In this document: positions 26,415-35,318 of the stretch, one piece after another
How positions within the stretch are numbered: position 1 is the stretch's first letter
Layout: every line of letters starts with the position of its first letter
From: LZORAL124-50-18 sp051208045
Lineage (GTDB): Bacteria; Pseudomonadota; Gammaproteobacteria; Pseudomonadales; Oleiphilaceae
Direction of reading: 5' to 3'
NCBI GenBank assembly: GCA_051208045.1
Contig: JBPJFY010000016.1
Span: forward strand, 1-64,000
DNA length: 64,000 nucleotides
Program-made: the position numbers and the translations under genes
The notes under the pieces: generated by a model
The model's input: only the letters and a program-made list of their open reading frames with translations
Database searches by the model: none
Told to the model about the DNA's origin: nothing

Positions 26415-26690
26415 TTAGTCACCTACAAGCTGCCACTCTCCACTTCGAGCTTCTTCCTGCGACAACGACACAATATCGCTTGTCTCAAAAGCCCGTTGAT
26501 CAAGATTGGACTTCTGATTAGCCATTTTCCTTTCGCCAGAGATAGTCAATGTTTGCCTAACCTCTTCGCCAAGAACCAAACTAAATGTTTTACCGATCAC
26601 GTCAAACTTCGGATCGCAACCTGCGCACGCCAAGATTGTGATGCCTCCTGATAATTCAAACTTTTCTCGTATTTTCATTCGCATCTCCAT
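26415..26690 (-). CDS. putative immunity protein of toxin cassette
   Basis: A 91-residue cytoplasmic protein starting two bases after the stop of the 421-codon toxin-like gene, with GGGG eight bases before the ATG. The first ~55 residues look like a small beta barrel (KFELSGGITILACAG, KTFSLVLGEEVRQTLTISGER). The C-terminal part is acidic (ETSDIVSLSQEEARSGEWQLVGD). Spot GC of 37-45% matches the toxin C-terminal half, not the surrounding genome. The size, polarity and position are those of an immunity gene; the function is inferred from arrangement only and no family was recognised. Confidence 0.55.
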   Translation of the reverse strand: MEMRMKIREKFELSGGITILACAGCDPKFDVIGKTFSLVLGEEVRQTLTISGERKMANQKSNLDQRAFETSDIVSLSQEEARSGEWQLVGD

Positions 26691-26692
26691 TA

Positions 26693-27958
26693 TTACAGCC
26701 CCTTGTCTCTGAGTATCTGCAATATCTGAATGTCTTCGTCACCTAATCCCAACATTTTTTGATGCCTGATTATAAAATCTTTAACGTGCGTCTCCGCACT
26801 TCCTAGACCGCTGGTGCCTAAACGATCCGTGATACCTAGCTTCGATTGAGTCCCATGTAAGAACTCTTCCAACAAAGCTGCTTTACTTGGATTCTCACGC
26901 AATAGAATGTGAGTGTTTTTAGCACCGCCTACGGATGCTTCAGCCCCGAAGTAATCTAACATCCGAAGCTCTTCAGAGCCTGGTAGGGCAATAACAACAT
27001 CACGCTTTTTCGAAACGGCTGATATTAGTTCAGGTGACGCTGGTTCAACACCCATCAAATCATCAGCACTACGCATGTTGATATTTTCTGAAGCAACACT
27101 TTCCAGAGACGTCAAATCAGGGTTTGTCGCCTCTGCTCTTGTCGGTATAGCTACATTCAGGTCAGCGTCATGCCCGGTCCGGGCACTTCCCAAACTCGAT
27201 TCTGCGGCGTCCAACACTCGATCAGCAGTTTGATGCGGCGATTTTATAATAGCGTCCGAGAGATCACCAGCCGCCTTTACTGCCGTGCTTGCCCCCTTCG
27301 CCAGTAGTTTCACACCGCCTTTCACCAACCCCAGTGCATCTACCACTTCGGACGTGGCATAGCCATACTCCTGGCCTGGGTCCGCTTCAAAGCCCAGATC
27401 TTCGACGAGATCGAAACTGCTCATTTCCTCCCCGGTCACCGAAGACAGTGCGGCGTTTCTCAATCGCCCTACCGGGCTGATGTCATCCAGAATAGCGCTC
27501 AGTTTTAACAGATCTGTTGCGGTATTACCTAAGAAATTCTCGAGAAAACCCGTCACCGTTGACGTCATAGAGAACTCTGGTTTTTCTTCAATTACGCGCA
27601 GCGTATGCCCGAACAACGCGTCCGCCACCCTATCGCTTATGCCTTGAGACTCAGCTTGCGTAGTGATGACAGCTTCCCAGTCTTTTGAGAAATGAAAGGC
27701 GTCGAGCGGATTGCCGGCTTTTTCCAGCATCTCGGCAACGTCGTTCTTTAGATTTTCTCCCGTTTGTGGATCATCTTGAAGAATCACGAGGAGGCTGTCT
27801 GCCAGCCCCCTGGAGTCGTATCGGCCGGTCTCGGGTGAGAAGTGTTGCTCCAGCAACGCCTGCACCGAGGGAATGACTTTTGTCTCGTTCTCCCGAGCAG
27901 CAGATACGGGTGATAGACGCCCCGCAGTGTCAGAGACCGGGGTTTCCATGATTAACAT
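26693..27958 (-). CDS. putative polymorphic toxin with zincin-like C-terminus
   Basis: A 421-residue protein without signal peptide. Residues 1-150 are helical and polar; 205-235 contain an Ala/Gly/Lys-rich segment (LGLVKGGVKLLAKGAS) like the pre-toxin linkers of polymorphic toxins. The C-terminal ~100 residues carry ALLEEFLHGTQ (Glu365-x-x-His368) and AETHVKDFIIRH (Glu389, His391, His399), a metal-ligand-like set recalling metallopeptidase toxin domains, though the HExxH first His is Glu. GC falls from about 57% in the 5' part to about 43% after codon ~280, as expected when a toxin tip is exchanged. AAGGA precedes the ATG. A small partner gene follows at once. No secretion genes are nearby. 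Confidence 0.6.
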   Translation of the reverse strand: MLIMETPVSDTAGRLSPVSAARENETKVIPSVQALLEQHFSPETGRYDSRGLADSLLVILQDDPQTGENLKNDVAEMLEKAGNPLDAFHFSKDWEAVITTQAESQGISDRVADALFGHTLRVIEEKPEFSMTSTVTGFLENFLGNTATDLLKLSAILDDISPVGRLRNAALSSVTGEEMSSFDLVEDLGFEADPGQEYGYATSEVVDALGLVKGGVKLLAKGASTAVKAAGDLSDAIIKSPHQTADRVLDAAESSLGSARTGHDADLNVAIPTRAEATNPDLTSLESVASENINMRSADDLMGVEPASPELISAVSKKRDVVIALPGSEELRMLDYFGAEASVGGAKNTHILLRENPSKAALLEEFLHGTQSKLGITDRLGTSGLGSAETHVKDFIIRHQKMLGLGDEDIQILQILRDKGL

Positions 27959-28052
27959 CGCATAGTCCTTTATCTCAGATGTGATGAATAACAGGACTCT
28001 ACAACTTTTATTTGCATTGTGTAACTAGGGCAAACCCTAGTGGCTCACGCCA

Positions 28053-29237
28053 TCAATAAAACTCGTGGGTGATCCCAATAAAGAGGGATTTATCCACTTT
28101 TTCATTCCCGTTCTTGGTGTGGTCATCCACATGCGTTAACAGGAAGGTGATGTCGAAATCCAGCTGGCTGTTCACTTCCAGGCTGAATGTCGTGTAAGTC
28201 TCATTGGTGTGCACGTTCTTCACGTTAGACTCACCGTTCAACAGGCTGGTATGTCGCCACCCGTTTTCCCAATCCACGGTATCAGACACTTCGTAGGTTA
28301 ATGACATGTCATTCTTCAACAAGTAATCTGTGTCGTCGGTCAACAATGCGCTCGCTGTCGCGATATTGGTAAACTGCAACTGACGTGTCAGCGGCAGGGC
28401 ATATTCAAACAACGCATCCAGCGTGGGATCAGGGTCTGAACCGTCATAGTTCGACAGGATATAACCTACGCCCGCCTGGGCTTTCCAGCCGTATTTGCGC
28501 GTAGAGGTTCTTTCCTCGAACAACACATTGTTCAGTGCAACCGTGCCCATGGCACCCAAAGTACCATTTTGCAGCGCGCCATCTTTCACCAGCACGGCTT
28601 CGATGTCCGCATACCAGCGGCGACGGTACTCTTTGCCCCCATCCGCACTCTTGTACTCACGCTCTTTGGAAATAATCTGGGCCACTTCCAGTAACGCCGC
28701 ATTAGATGGCTCTTTGGCCAGAATACCCAGCTCTTTCAACTCTTCCATCAGGCGGAGCGTATAGGCCAGAGGTGTGGCATTTATGATACGTCCGTAACCT
28801 ACACCAGCGCCGACCTTCGCAAACGGATCATCCGCACTGTTCGCGCCATTCAGCTTACGAAAACCCAGAGCGCCATCCGTGAACCAGAACAGTTTGCCAT
28901 CGTCATTGATGTAGTCGTTGTAGAACACGCTGGTGTTCACCGAGTAACCCTGCTCCGCCTTATCCGCTTTGTTCTCGCCACGATTGGCATTCAGCACGGC
29001 ATCCGCGTTCCATTGCCAGACCATGTCATCCGAGCTGTAGTTTTTCTCAATATCACCCAACAAATTCAGATCGTAGCTGGACTGGTCCTGATTACCGTCC
29101 CGCGCGTTGAGTTGCAGTGAAATCTCCGCATCCGTGTATTCGCTCACAGGGTTAGTGTAGTCCGTCAACTCCAGCGCTTGCGCCTGTACGGAGGCCAATG
29201 CGATACACGTGGAAAGCAATCCGTATTTCTTTTTCAT
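28053..29237 (-). CDS. outer-membrane beta-barrel protein, unknown family
   Basis: About 394 residues with a signal peptide (LLSTCIALASVQAQALE). The rest is alternating amphipathic strands rich in Tyr, Asn and Asp (SYDLNLLGDIEKNYSSDDMVWQW; YGWKAQAGVGYILSNYDG) and ends in a Phe-Tyr pair (GITHEFY), as needed for barrel assembly. A central helical insertion (LRLMEELKELGILAKEPSNAALLEVAQI) is unusual for a barrel and might be periplasmic. It loosely resembles DUF481-type salt-induced outer-membrane proteins. GGAA lies six bases before the ATG at 29237; an upstream in-frame ATG is at 29249. Confidence 0.55.
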   Translation of the reverse strand: MKKKYGLLSTCIALASVQAQALELTDYTNPVSEYTDAEISLQLNARDGNQDQSSYDLNLLGDIEKNYSSDDMVWQWNADAVLNANRGENKADKAEQGYSVNTSVFYNDYINDDGKLFWFTDGALGFRKLNGANSADDPFAKVGAGVGYGRIINATPLAYTLRLMEELKELGILAKEPSNAALLEVAQIISKEREYKSADGGKEYRRRWYADIEAVLVKDGALQNGTLGAMGTVALNNVLFEERTSTRKYGWKAQAGVGYILSNYDGSDPDPTLDALFEYALPLTRQLQFTNIATASALLTDDTDYLLKNDMSLTYEVSDTVDWENGWRHTSLLNGESNVKNVHTNETYTTFSLEVNSQLDFDITFLLTHVDDHTKNGNEKVDKSLFIGITHEFY

Positions 29238-29370
29238 TTGTTGTTCCATTTATCCATAATTGAATTTGGCATGCAGAATCTAACAACACCCGTGAGGTGC
29301 ATTGACTGCAGCAGAGAAAGGCGTCAGAAAACACTTCTGACCCGTTTCCTGTGCTTATTGACGGGAAAGG

Positions 29371-29388
29371 TTTGTGGTAGGTCACAAA
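29371..29388. promoter_or_regulatory. inverted repeat TTTGTG-N6-CACAAA
   Basis: A perfect six-base inverted repeat with a six-base spacer, 134 bases upstream of the outer-membrane protein gene. The spacing is two bases short of a CRP site. It may be an operator for an unknown factor. Confidence 0.3.
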
Positions 29389-29505
29389 TTTTTTCGAAAA
29401 GATTTCTCTCGCCGCGTGCATTTGGGTACACAAAAGGCGTTGTGCGGTAAATAATCTGCGATGTGTCGATGCACTCAGGGGAGGGTATAAAAAGAGCCGC
29501 ATAGA

Positions 29506-30429
29506 CTAAAGTGGATGCGCATTCACCCGGTTTCTGCCTTGGGATTTAGCGTCATACAAGGCCCGGTCGGCGTTGGCCACCAGTGTTTCCCATTTGCCCT
29601 GCCGCGCGGAGGCCACACCACCACTCACTGTCACGACGCCTGCGGGCGCATCGCCATGCGGTAACTTCAACGCTTCGATGGCAGCGCGAACACGCTCAAT
29701 GCATCTCATTGCGGTGCTAAGATTGGTTTCCGGCAGCAACACCAGCAATTCCTCTCCTCCGTAACGAAACACGCGATCGGCTTCCCTGACCGCCAACTTG
29801 ATCGCGCTGGCCACCTGCACCAAAGTTTGATCGCCTGCCTGATGACCGTAAAGGTCGTTGTAGCGTTTGAAAAAATCAATATCCAACAAGGCCACACTAT
29901 ACTGTTTATCGTAACGACACGCATCGGCCTCGGTATACGCCAAATCAACCTCCATGGCCCGGCGATTCCCAATGTGCATCAATGGGTCTTCCAGCGACAA
30001 CAATTTCAGCTCTTCGATACTGTGTTCGAGCCGGGCCTGATTTTCAATAAAATCGGCAAACGCATCGAGTAAGTTGGTTTGGGTAACAATGCCGCTCAGC
30101 GCTCCATTGGCATCTATCACGGGCAAATGGCGCAGTTTTCGACTGCGAGAGAGCGTCAGCGCTTCTTGAAATCCCGTGTCTTCATCGATACAGACGGGCT
30201 TCGGGGTCATAATGTCTTTCACGCAACACGTCGGCAACGTACCCGACTGAAATCCCTGCGCCAGCGCCTGGGTCACGTCCCGCTCAGTAATAATGCCCAC
30301 CGGCGTTTTTTCGTTGGTCACGATCAAACAGGAACAGTGGTGCGTTGCCATGGCCTTCACTGCTTCCTCGAAGGACGCGTTGGGCGCAAGATCCACTGGC
30401 GAGTGGTTCATCAGGTTTTTTACCTGCAT
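29506..30429 (-). CDS. diguanylate cyclase with tandem CBS domains
   Basis: A 307-residue cytoplasmic protein. Two CBS domains (about residues 1-125) contain CSCLIVTNEKTPVGIITERDVT and LRHLPVIDANGALSGIVTQTNL. A GGDEF domain follows, with LLDIDFFKRYNDLYGHQAGD and the active motif GGEEL at 224-228. The inhibitory I-site READ at 215-218 is correctly placed five residues before it, so c-di-GMP synthesis with product inhibition is predicted. CBS pairs usually bind adenine nucleotides, suggesting energy-state control of c-di-GMP. It is divergent from the nucleotidyltransferase gene. Confidence 0.9.
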   Translation of the reverse strand: MQVKNLMNHSPVDLAPNASFEEAVKAMATHHCSCLIVTNEKTPVGIITERDVTQALAQGFQSGTLPTCCVKDIMTPKPVCIDEDTGFQEALTLSRSRKLRHLPVIDANGALSGIVTQTNLLDAFADFIENQARLEHSIEELKLLSLEDPLMHIGNRRAMEVDLAYTEADACRYDKQYSVALLDIDFFKRYNDLYGHQAGDQTLVQVASAIKLAVREADRVFRYGGEELLVLLPETNLSTAMRCIERVRAAIEALKLPHGDAPAGVVTVSGGVASARQGKWETLVANADRALYDAKSQGRNRVNAHPL

Positions 30430-30587
30430 AATGAGCTCTCATTCCCGCAGTCGGGATTCTGGTGCTGTGTTTTTGTTCTTTCACCGCGTCGGCATCACAC
30501 TCCCAACGGCACTGCTGGCGGTGCAACAATTTGCGTACTCTATATAGAGTTTAGCAAAGTTTTTTCATCTCCCTCAGGATCGACTGG

Positions 30588-31133
30588 ATGAATTACGAAC
30601 AACAAGTGGTCTCCTGGATTACGCAGGATGACTGGCGGATGGACACCCTGCACATCGCATCTGAGCTGGGCTTCAGTGACTGGTGCCTTGCGGCAGGGTT
30701 TGTGCGAAACCTGATCTGGGATCGACTACAGGGAAAAACGACGCCGACCCCGCTGAACGATATTGATTTCATCTACTACGCAGAGAGCGATGTGACCGCC
30801 GATACAGATCTGCACTTCGAGCAACAGCTGAAAGCGCAGCGTGACCGTCCGTGGTCAGTGAAAAATCAGGCGCGAATGCACGTCCGCAACGGGGATGCAC
30901 CGTACACCTCCTGTGAAGATGCCATGCGATACTGGGTGGAAATAGAAACTGCGGTGGGGGTGAAGCTTTCAGCCCAAAATGAACTGAAAATCATCGCCCC
31001 CTTTGGTTTGGAGGCCAATTTTTCCAACACCATCACGCGCAATCCCAACAAACGCGCATCGGAACATTTTGACGCGCGCCTGCGTAAAAAGAACTGGCAG
31101 AGTCTGTGGCCAGATTTAGTGGCAAGATCATGA
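30588..31133 (+). CDS. nucleotidyltransferase-like family protein (YpsF/DUF925 type)
   Basis: A 181-residue protein. The pattern CLAAGFVRNLIWDRLQGK followed by LNDIDFIYYAES fits the small nucleotidyltransferase-fold family once called DUF925, where GxVRN and N/DDIDFxYxD occupy the active-site positions. A later motif is TRNPNKRASEHFDARLRKKNW. Substrate unknown. It is convergent with rep, with 13 bases between stops. AGGATCG upstream of the ATG is an adequate SD. Confidence 0.75.
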   Translation: MNYEQQVVSWITQDDWRMDTLHIASELGFSDWCLAAGFVRNLIWDRLQGKTTPTPLNDIDFIYYAESDVTADTDLHFEQQLKAQRDRPWSVKNQARMHVRNGDAPYTSCEDAMRYWVEIETAVGVKLSAQNELKIIAPFGLEANFSNTITRNPNKRASEHFDARLRKKNWQSLWPDLVARS

Positions 31134-31146
31134 GGACTTCCTCAAT

Positions 31147-33168
31147 CTAATCCAAGTCCTTAAACAATGCCTTTAAGCTGCTCATGGTTTCATCCCGTTT
31201 CTTTTTGTTCTGCTCCGGATCTTTTTGCTTGAGCCCTTCCCAAACGAGATCTTCTTCCGGCAGTTCGTCGAGAAAACGACTGGGAATGGTTTCTATTTTT
31301 TCGCCATACTGCTTGCGCTGTGCTGCGTAGGTGAGAATCAACTCTTCGCGGGCGCGGGTGATTCCCACATACATCAAGCGCCGTTCCTCGGCAATGTTGT
31401 CTTCTTCGATACTGGAGCGGTGCGGCAGGATTTCTTCTTCCAGCCCCATGATAAACACCACGGGAAACTCCAGACCTTTGGAGGCATGCAGCGTCATCAG
31501 GTGCACTTTGTCGTCTTCGTCTTCTTCCGCCTGCTGCTCCAGCATATCCCGCAGCATCAGGCGTGATATGGCTTCTTCCAGCGACATTTCATCGTCTGTG
31601 CCTTTGTCCCGCTCCAGCATCATCTGCACTGATTCAAGCAGATACCACACATTGGCCATGCGACGTTCGGCTTGCTTGGGGGTATTGGCATGCTGGTGTA
31701 GCCAGTCTTCGTATTCAATGTCTGAAAACATCCGCTTCAACACGGAGACCGAATCCTGCTGCTCCACAGCCTGCCGGGTACGGTCGAGCCACTCGACAAA
31801 CTGGCGCACACGCGCCACCGCCCGCTCTGACATCGTCGCTCCCAGGCCCACTTCCCCCGATGCCAGGTACAAACTGATGTTCCTGCCGGTGGCGTATTCG
31901 CCGAGTTTCTCCAGTGTGGACGGTCCAATCTCCCGCCGAGGCACGTTGATCACCCGAAGAAAGGCGGCATCGTCGTCCGGATTCACCAACAGCTTCAAAT
32001 AAGCCATCGCGTCTTTGATTTCGTTTTTGGAAAAGAACGACGACCCGCCGGATATCCGATACGGAATCTGGTTGGCTTGCAACTTCATTTCCAGCAACCG
32101 GGCCTGATGATTACCCCGATACAGCACCGCATAGTCACGGAAATCACGCCCGCGCTTCAGCTTGTGATCAATAATTTCCACTGCAATCCGCTCACACTCG
32201 GCATCTTCATTGCGCGCTTCGATGATGCGAATCACTTCTCCGAAACCCAGGTCACTCCAGAGGGATTTTTCGAACACATGGCTGTTGTTACCGATCACCG
32301 CGTTGGCGGCTTTTAGGATGCGCCCGGTCGAACGATAGTTTTGTTCCAGCTTGACCACCTTGAGCGAAGGAAAATCCTCTTTCAGTTTTACCAGATTTTC
32401 CGGTCGCGCACCCCGCCAGGCGTAGATTGACTGGTCGTCGTCTCCCACCACGGTAAACATGGAACGTGCAGCGACCAATAACTTGACCATTTCATACTGA
32501 CACAGGTTGGTATCCTGATACTCATCCACCAGCATGTAACGAATACGGTGCTGCCACTTTTCCAGAATCGCGGGGTGCGCCTGAAACAATCGCACCACCA
32601 ACAGAATCAGGTCATCAAAATCCATGGCGTTGTAGGCTTTCAGATAGCGCGCATACTGCTGGTAAACCATCGCGATATGCAGCTCCCGCGGCGATTGTGC
32701 CAGATTCACCGCCTCTTCCGCTGTGATCATGTCATTCTTTAGAAAGGAGATCCGGTTCTGAATGTCGGACACATCTTCGGCATCCACTTCGCTGTCTTTG
32801 AGCATGATGTCCCGAATCAGTGCCTTGGCATCTTCCGCATCAAAAATCGAAAACCCCGCCTTGTAGCCCAGCGTTTTGTGCTCCTCTTTGAGAATCGTGA
32901 GCCCCAGGTTATGAAAGGTAGACACCATCAGCCCTTTGGTCTCGCGGGCAGGCAGCAGCCGACCCACCCGCTCTTTCATCTCACGGGCTGCCTTATTGGT
33001 AAAGGTCACCGCGGCAATGTTTTTCGCCTTGTAACCGCATTGCTCGATGAGGTAGGTGATTTTCGTGGTGATTACGCTCGTTTTGCCACTGCCTGCCCCG
33101 GCGAGAACCAACAACGGGCTGCTAATGTAATGCACGGCTTCGCGCTGGCGAGGATTCAGGCTGGACAC
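31147..33168 (-). CDS. rep: ATP-dependent DNA helicase Rep
   Basis: A 673-residue superfamily 1 helicase that moves 3'-5' on single-stranded DNA and helps replication forks pass bound proteins. Motifs in order: LNPRQREAV, AGAGSGKTSVITTKI, VTFTNKAAREMKERV, LVDEYQDTNLCQY, VGDDDQSIYAWRGA, LEQNYRSTGRILKAAN, LMTLHASKGLEFPVVF and YVGITRAREEL. Length and C-terminal layout suit Rep rather than UvrD (about 720 residues). The start is GTG with no strong SD. Confidence 0.95.
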   Translation of the reverse strand: MSSLNPRQREAVHYISSPLLVLAGAGSGKTSVITTKITYLIEQCGYKAKNIAAVTFTNKAAREMKERVGRLLPARETKGLMVSTFHNLGLTILKEEHKTLGYKAGFSIFDAEDAKALIRDIMLKDSEVDAEDVSDIQNRISFLKNDMITAEEAVNLAQSPRELHIAMVYQQYARYLKAYNAMDFDDLILLVVRLFQAHPAILEKWQHRIRYMLVDEYQDTNLCQYEMVKLLVAARSMFTVVGDDDQSIYAWRGARPENLVKLKEDFPSLKVVKLEQNYRSTGRILKAANAVIGNNSHVFEKSLWSDLGFGEVIRIIEARNEDAECERIAVEIIDHKLKRGRDFRDYAVLYRGNHQARLLEMKLQANQIPYRISGGSSFFSKNEIKDAMAYLKLLVNPDDDAAFLRVINVPRREIGPSTLEKLGEYATGRNISLYLASGEVGLGATMSERAVARVRQFVEWLDRTRQAVEQQDSVSVLKRMFSDIEYEDWLHQHANTPKQAERRMANVWYLLESVQMMLERDKGTDDEMSLEEAISRLMLRDMLEQQAEEDEDDKVHLMTLHASKGLEFPVVFIMGLEEEILPHRSSIEEDNIAEERRLMYVGITRAREELILTYAAQRKQYGEKIETIPSRFLDELPEEDLVWEGLKQKDPEQNKKKRDETMSSLKALFKDLD

Positions 33169-33272
33169 GATCGTTTGAACTCAGAAAATGGAAGGAGGCG
33201 TAGTTTACCAGATTCGCCTTTTGTGAGCGCTTTTTTTCCCGACCGGGGTTTGCCCCAGGAGCTGTTGACGTG

Positions 33273-34091
33273 TCAGCGAGCACGCTCCGGTAAATACTGC
33301 TGCAAAATCGCGTCATAGGTGCCATCCGTTTTCATGGAGTCCAGTGCGGCATCAAACTTTTCGACATCCTCCGGTGCCACTGACTTCCGGCCAAACATTA
33401 AGTATGCCGCCGCCTCTTCCGGGCCGTACAGCGGAAACAGCACCCCCACTTCCTTGTCATAGCCTGTCTTTTTCAGCATATAGGCCCCGGCAATTTCATC
33501 GGCAATAAAGCCATTAATTCGCCCGCGCATGAGCTTCTCCATGTTTTGTTCCACAGAGTTCACTTCTTGAATTTGCGCCATAAACCCAGGGTCTTTGGCC
33601 AAGGCATCGTGTTCATCTGAAAAAATCGAACCACGTGTACCACCAAAAAAGAATTGCGTACCGATGGTGTCTTTGAGGGAACGAATGTGCGACCATTTCT
33701 CCATCTCGCTCTTCCGCACAAACATCACGTTGTATTCCAGCTTAAACCAGCTGCTGGAAAACCGGGCAAATTCCTCCCGCTCGCTGTTTTTCAGTGCGCT
33801 CATGGCAATATCCAGAAAGCCTTCCTGCATGTCATGCAACCCGCGATTCCAGGGTACTTCCTTGAAGGTCAGCCGAAAACCGGCACGGCGCGCCATCTCT
33901 TTGATCAGCTCGATGTTCACCCCTTCCGGGTCGTCGCCGATGCCACGAAACTGATGCGGCGCCCAATCTTTCCAGCCTACGACGAACGGCTGGGGCTCTC
34001 GGGACTCAGCAGCAGTGGCACAAAGCAAGACGAGCGCTGACATAAAAGCCGTGAACCACCGACGAGAAAGCCATCGTGCACGTAAAATCAT
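33273..34091 (-). CDS. orphan periplasmic solute-binding protein (SBP_bac_3)
   Basis: A 272-residue type II periplasmic-binding protein. Signal peptide FMSALVLLCATAAESRE; mature start PFVVGWKDWAPHQFRGIGDDPEGVNIELIKEMARRAGF; NRGLHDMQEGFLDIAMSALKNSEREEF is the hinge segment in which family members contact ligand. The frame extends 12 codons upstream, but the ATG at 34091 has AGGAG five bases before it. No transporter genes adjoin; rep lies downstream. It is one of three such orphans in the window. Ligand unknown. Confidence 0.82.
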   Translation of the reverse strand: MILRARWLSRRWFTAFMSALVLLCATAAESREPQPFVVGWKDWAPHQFRGIGDDPEGVNIELIKEMARRAGFRLTFKEVPWNRGLHDMQEGFLDIAMSALKNSEREEFARFSSSWFKLEYNVMFVRKSEMEKWSHIRSLKDTIGTQFFFGGTRGSIFSDEHDALAKDPGFMAQIQEVNSVEQNMEKLMRGRINGFIADEIAGAYMLKKTGYDKEVGVLFPLYGPEEAAAYLMFGRKSVAPEDVEKFDAALDSMKTDGTYDAILQQYLPERAR

Positions 34092-34215
34092 GGGATCTCC
34101 TGGAGCAACACGTAAGGACACCTGCACTTCTCAGTATAGACCCTGCTACGGATTGACGACGTTTAAAAGTGACAGTTTGGCAGCGACACTCAGTCGCAGA
34201 GCCATCTGAGGGCGA

Positions 34216-35109
34216 TCATGCGGCGTCCCGAACAGGATCCGACGCGGACACAGCGGCCGTGCGCTTTTCACTGAAAAGGCAGCACCCAATAAACACACCA
34301 ACACTCAGGTTCATCACCAGCGCATACAGCACACTGGGAATCACCATGCCAGCACTCTGGAGAAGCGTAGTCGCAACGAAGATACCCATGGCAGCATTTT
34401 GCAATCCGCATTCAATCGCAATGGCAATACGCTGCTGCCGCGCCATTCCCAATGCCAGGGCACCCAGCAACGCCCCCCCCATCGTCAACACATTAAGCAA
34501 TAGTACGGCCGGCCCTGCGGTCCAGACATACGCAGTCATCTGATCCCACTGACCAATAAAGGTCAGCACTACGATCATCACAAACAATCCCACCGAAATA
34601 CGCCGCGCGGGCAGTTGAACCCGCCGGGCAAAAGCGGGTCGGCGGTGGCGTATCGCCATACCCGCGAGCAGGGGAAGCGTGGAGATTAAAAATATCCCAG
34701 TCACCATTTTGCCCAGAGGGAATGCCACCGCTTCGATGCCTGCCGCCCAGTGGGCAAGGGAAAAATTCACCAGCAGCGGGAGTGTCAGCAAGCTGGCAAC
34801 GCTCGTAATTGCCGTGAGAGAGACTGACAATGCCGTATCCCCCCCGGCCACATTCGTCAGTAGATTCGACGTAATGCCACCGGGGCTGGCCGCCAGAATC
34901 ATCACACCAATCGCCAGCTCCGCAGGCAGTCGCAAGACCACAGCAAGGCCAAACCCGATCAACGGCAACAGCACCAGCTGACTCACCAGACCGTAACCCA
35001 CAGCCAGTGGATGCATCACCACCCGCTTGAAATCGTCGATTACCAACGTCAGCCCCATGGACAACATGATAAACGCCAGTGCCAGTGGCAACAGTGGTCC
35101 CGTATTCAT
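34216..35109 (-). CDS. bile acid:sodium symporter family (BASS) transporter
   Basis: A 297-residue inner-membrane protein with nine to ten hydrophobic segments. Family features: ALAFIMLSMGLTLVIDDFKRV, MILAASPGGITSNLLTNVAGGDTALSVSLTAITS, and ECGLQNAAMGIFVATTLL, the ECGLQNxxL segment being the sodium/ligand crossover region. Bacterial members carry organic acids such as pantoate or oxidised bile-acid-like solutes; the substrate here is open. The ATG at 35109 with GGGAGAGAGGG upstream is preferred over the frame opening at 35163, which only adds basic residues. Confidence 0.88.
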   Translation of the reverse strand: MNTGPLLPLALAFIMLSMGLTLVIDDFKRVVMHPLAVGYGLVSQLVLLPLIGFGLAVVLRLPAELAIGVMILAASPGGITSNLLTNVAGGDTALSVSLTAITSVASLLTLPLLVNFSLAHWAAGIEAVAFPLGKMVTGIFLISTLPLLAGMAIRHRRPAFARRVQLPARRISVGLFVMIVVLTFIGQWDQMTAYVWTAGPAVLLLNVLTMGGALLGALALGMARQQRIAIAIECGLQNAAMGIFVATTLLQSAGMVIPSVLYALVMNLSVGVFIGCCLFSEKRTAAVSASDPVRDAA

Positions 35110-35318
35110 CCCTCTCTCCCTTCGTTTGCAAGCACGCTGTCGGCGATTCTGTGCTCGCGACACCCAGGTAACGCCACTATTGTATCCGGTGTCACCGGCA
35201 AAAAAATTGATCCCAGTTCTGCTCTATCTGCGGATTGATCGCTGCAATTCGCCCATCAGCGCATGTAAATCCATCCTCACTACTTTCCTCAACAGGCCGA
35301 AAGGGCTATAGTCAAACG

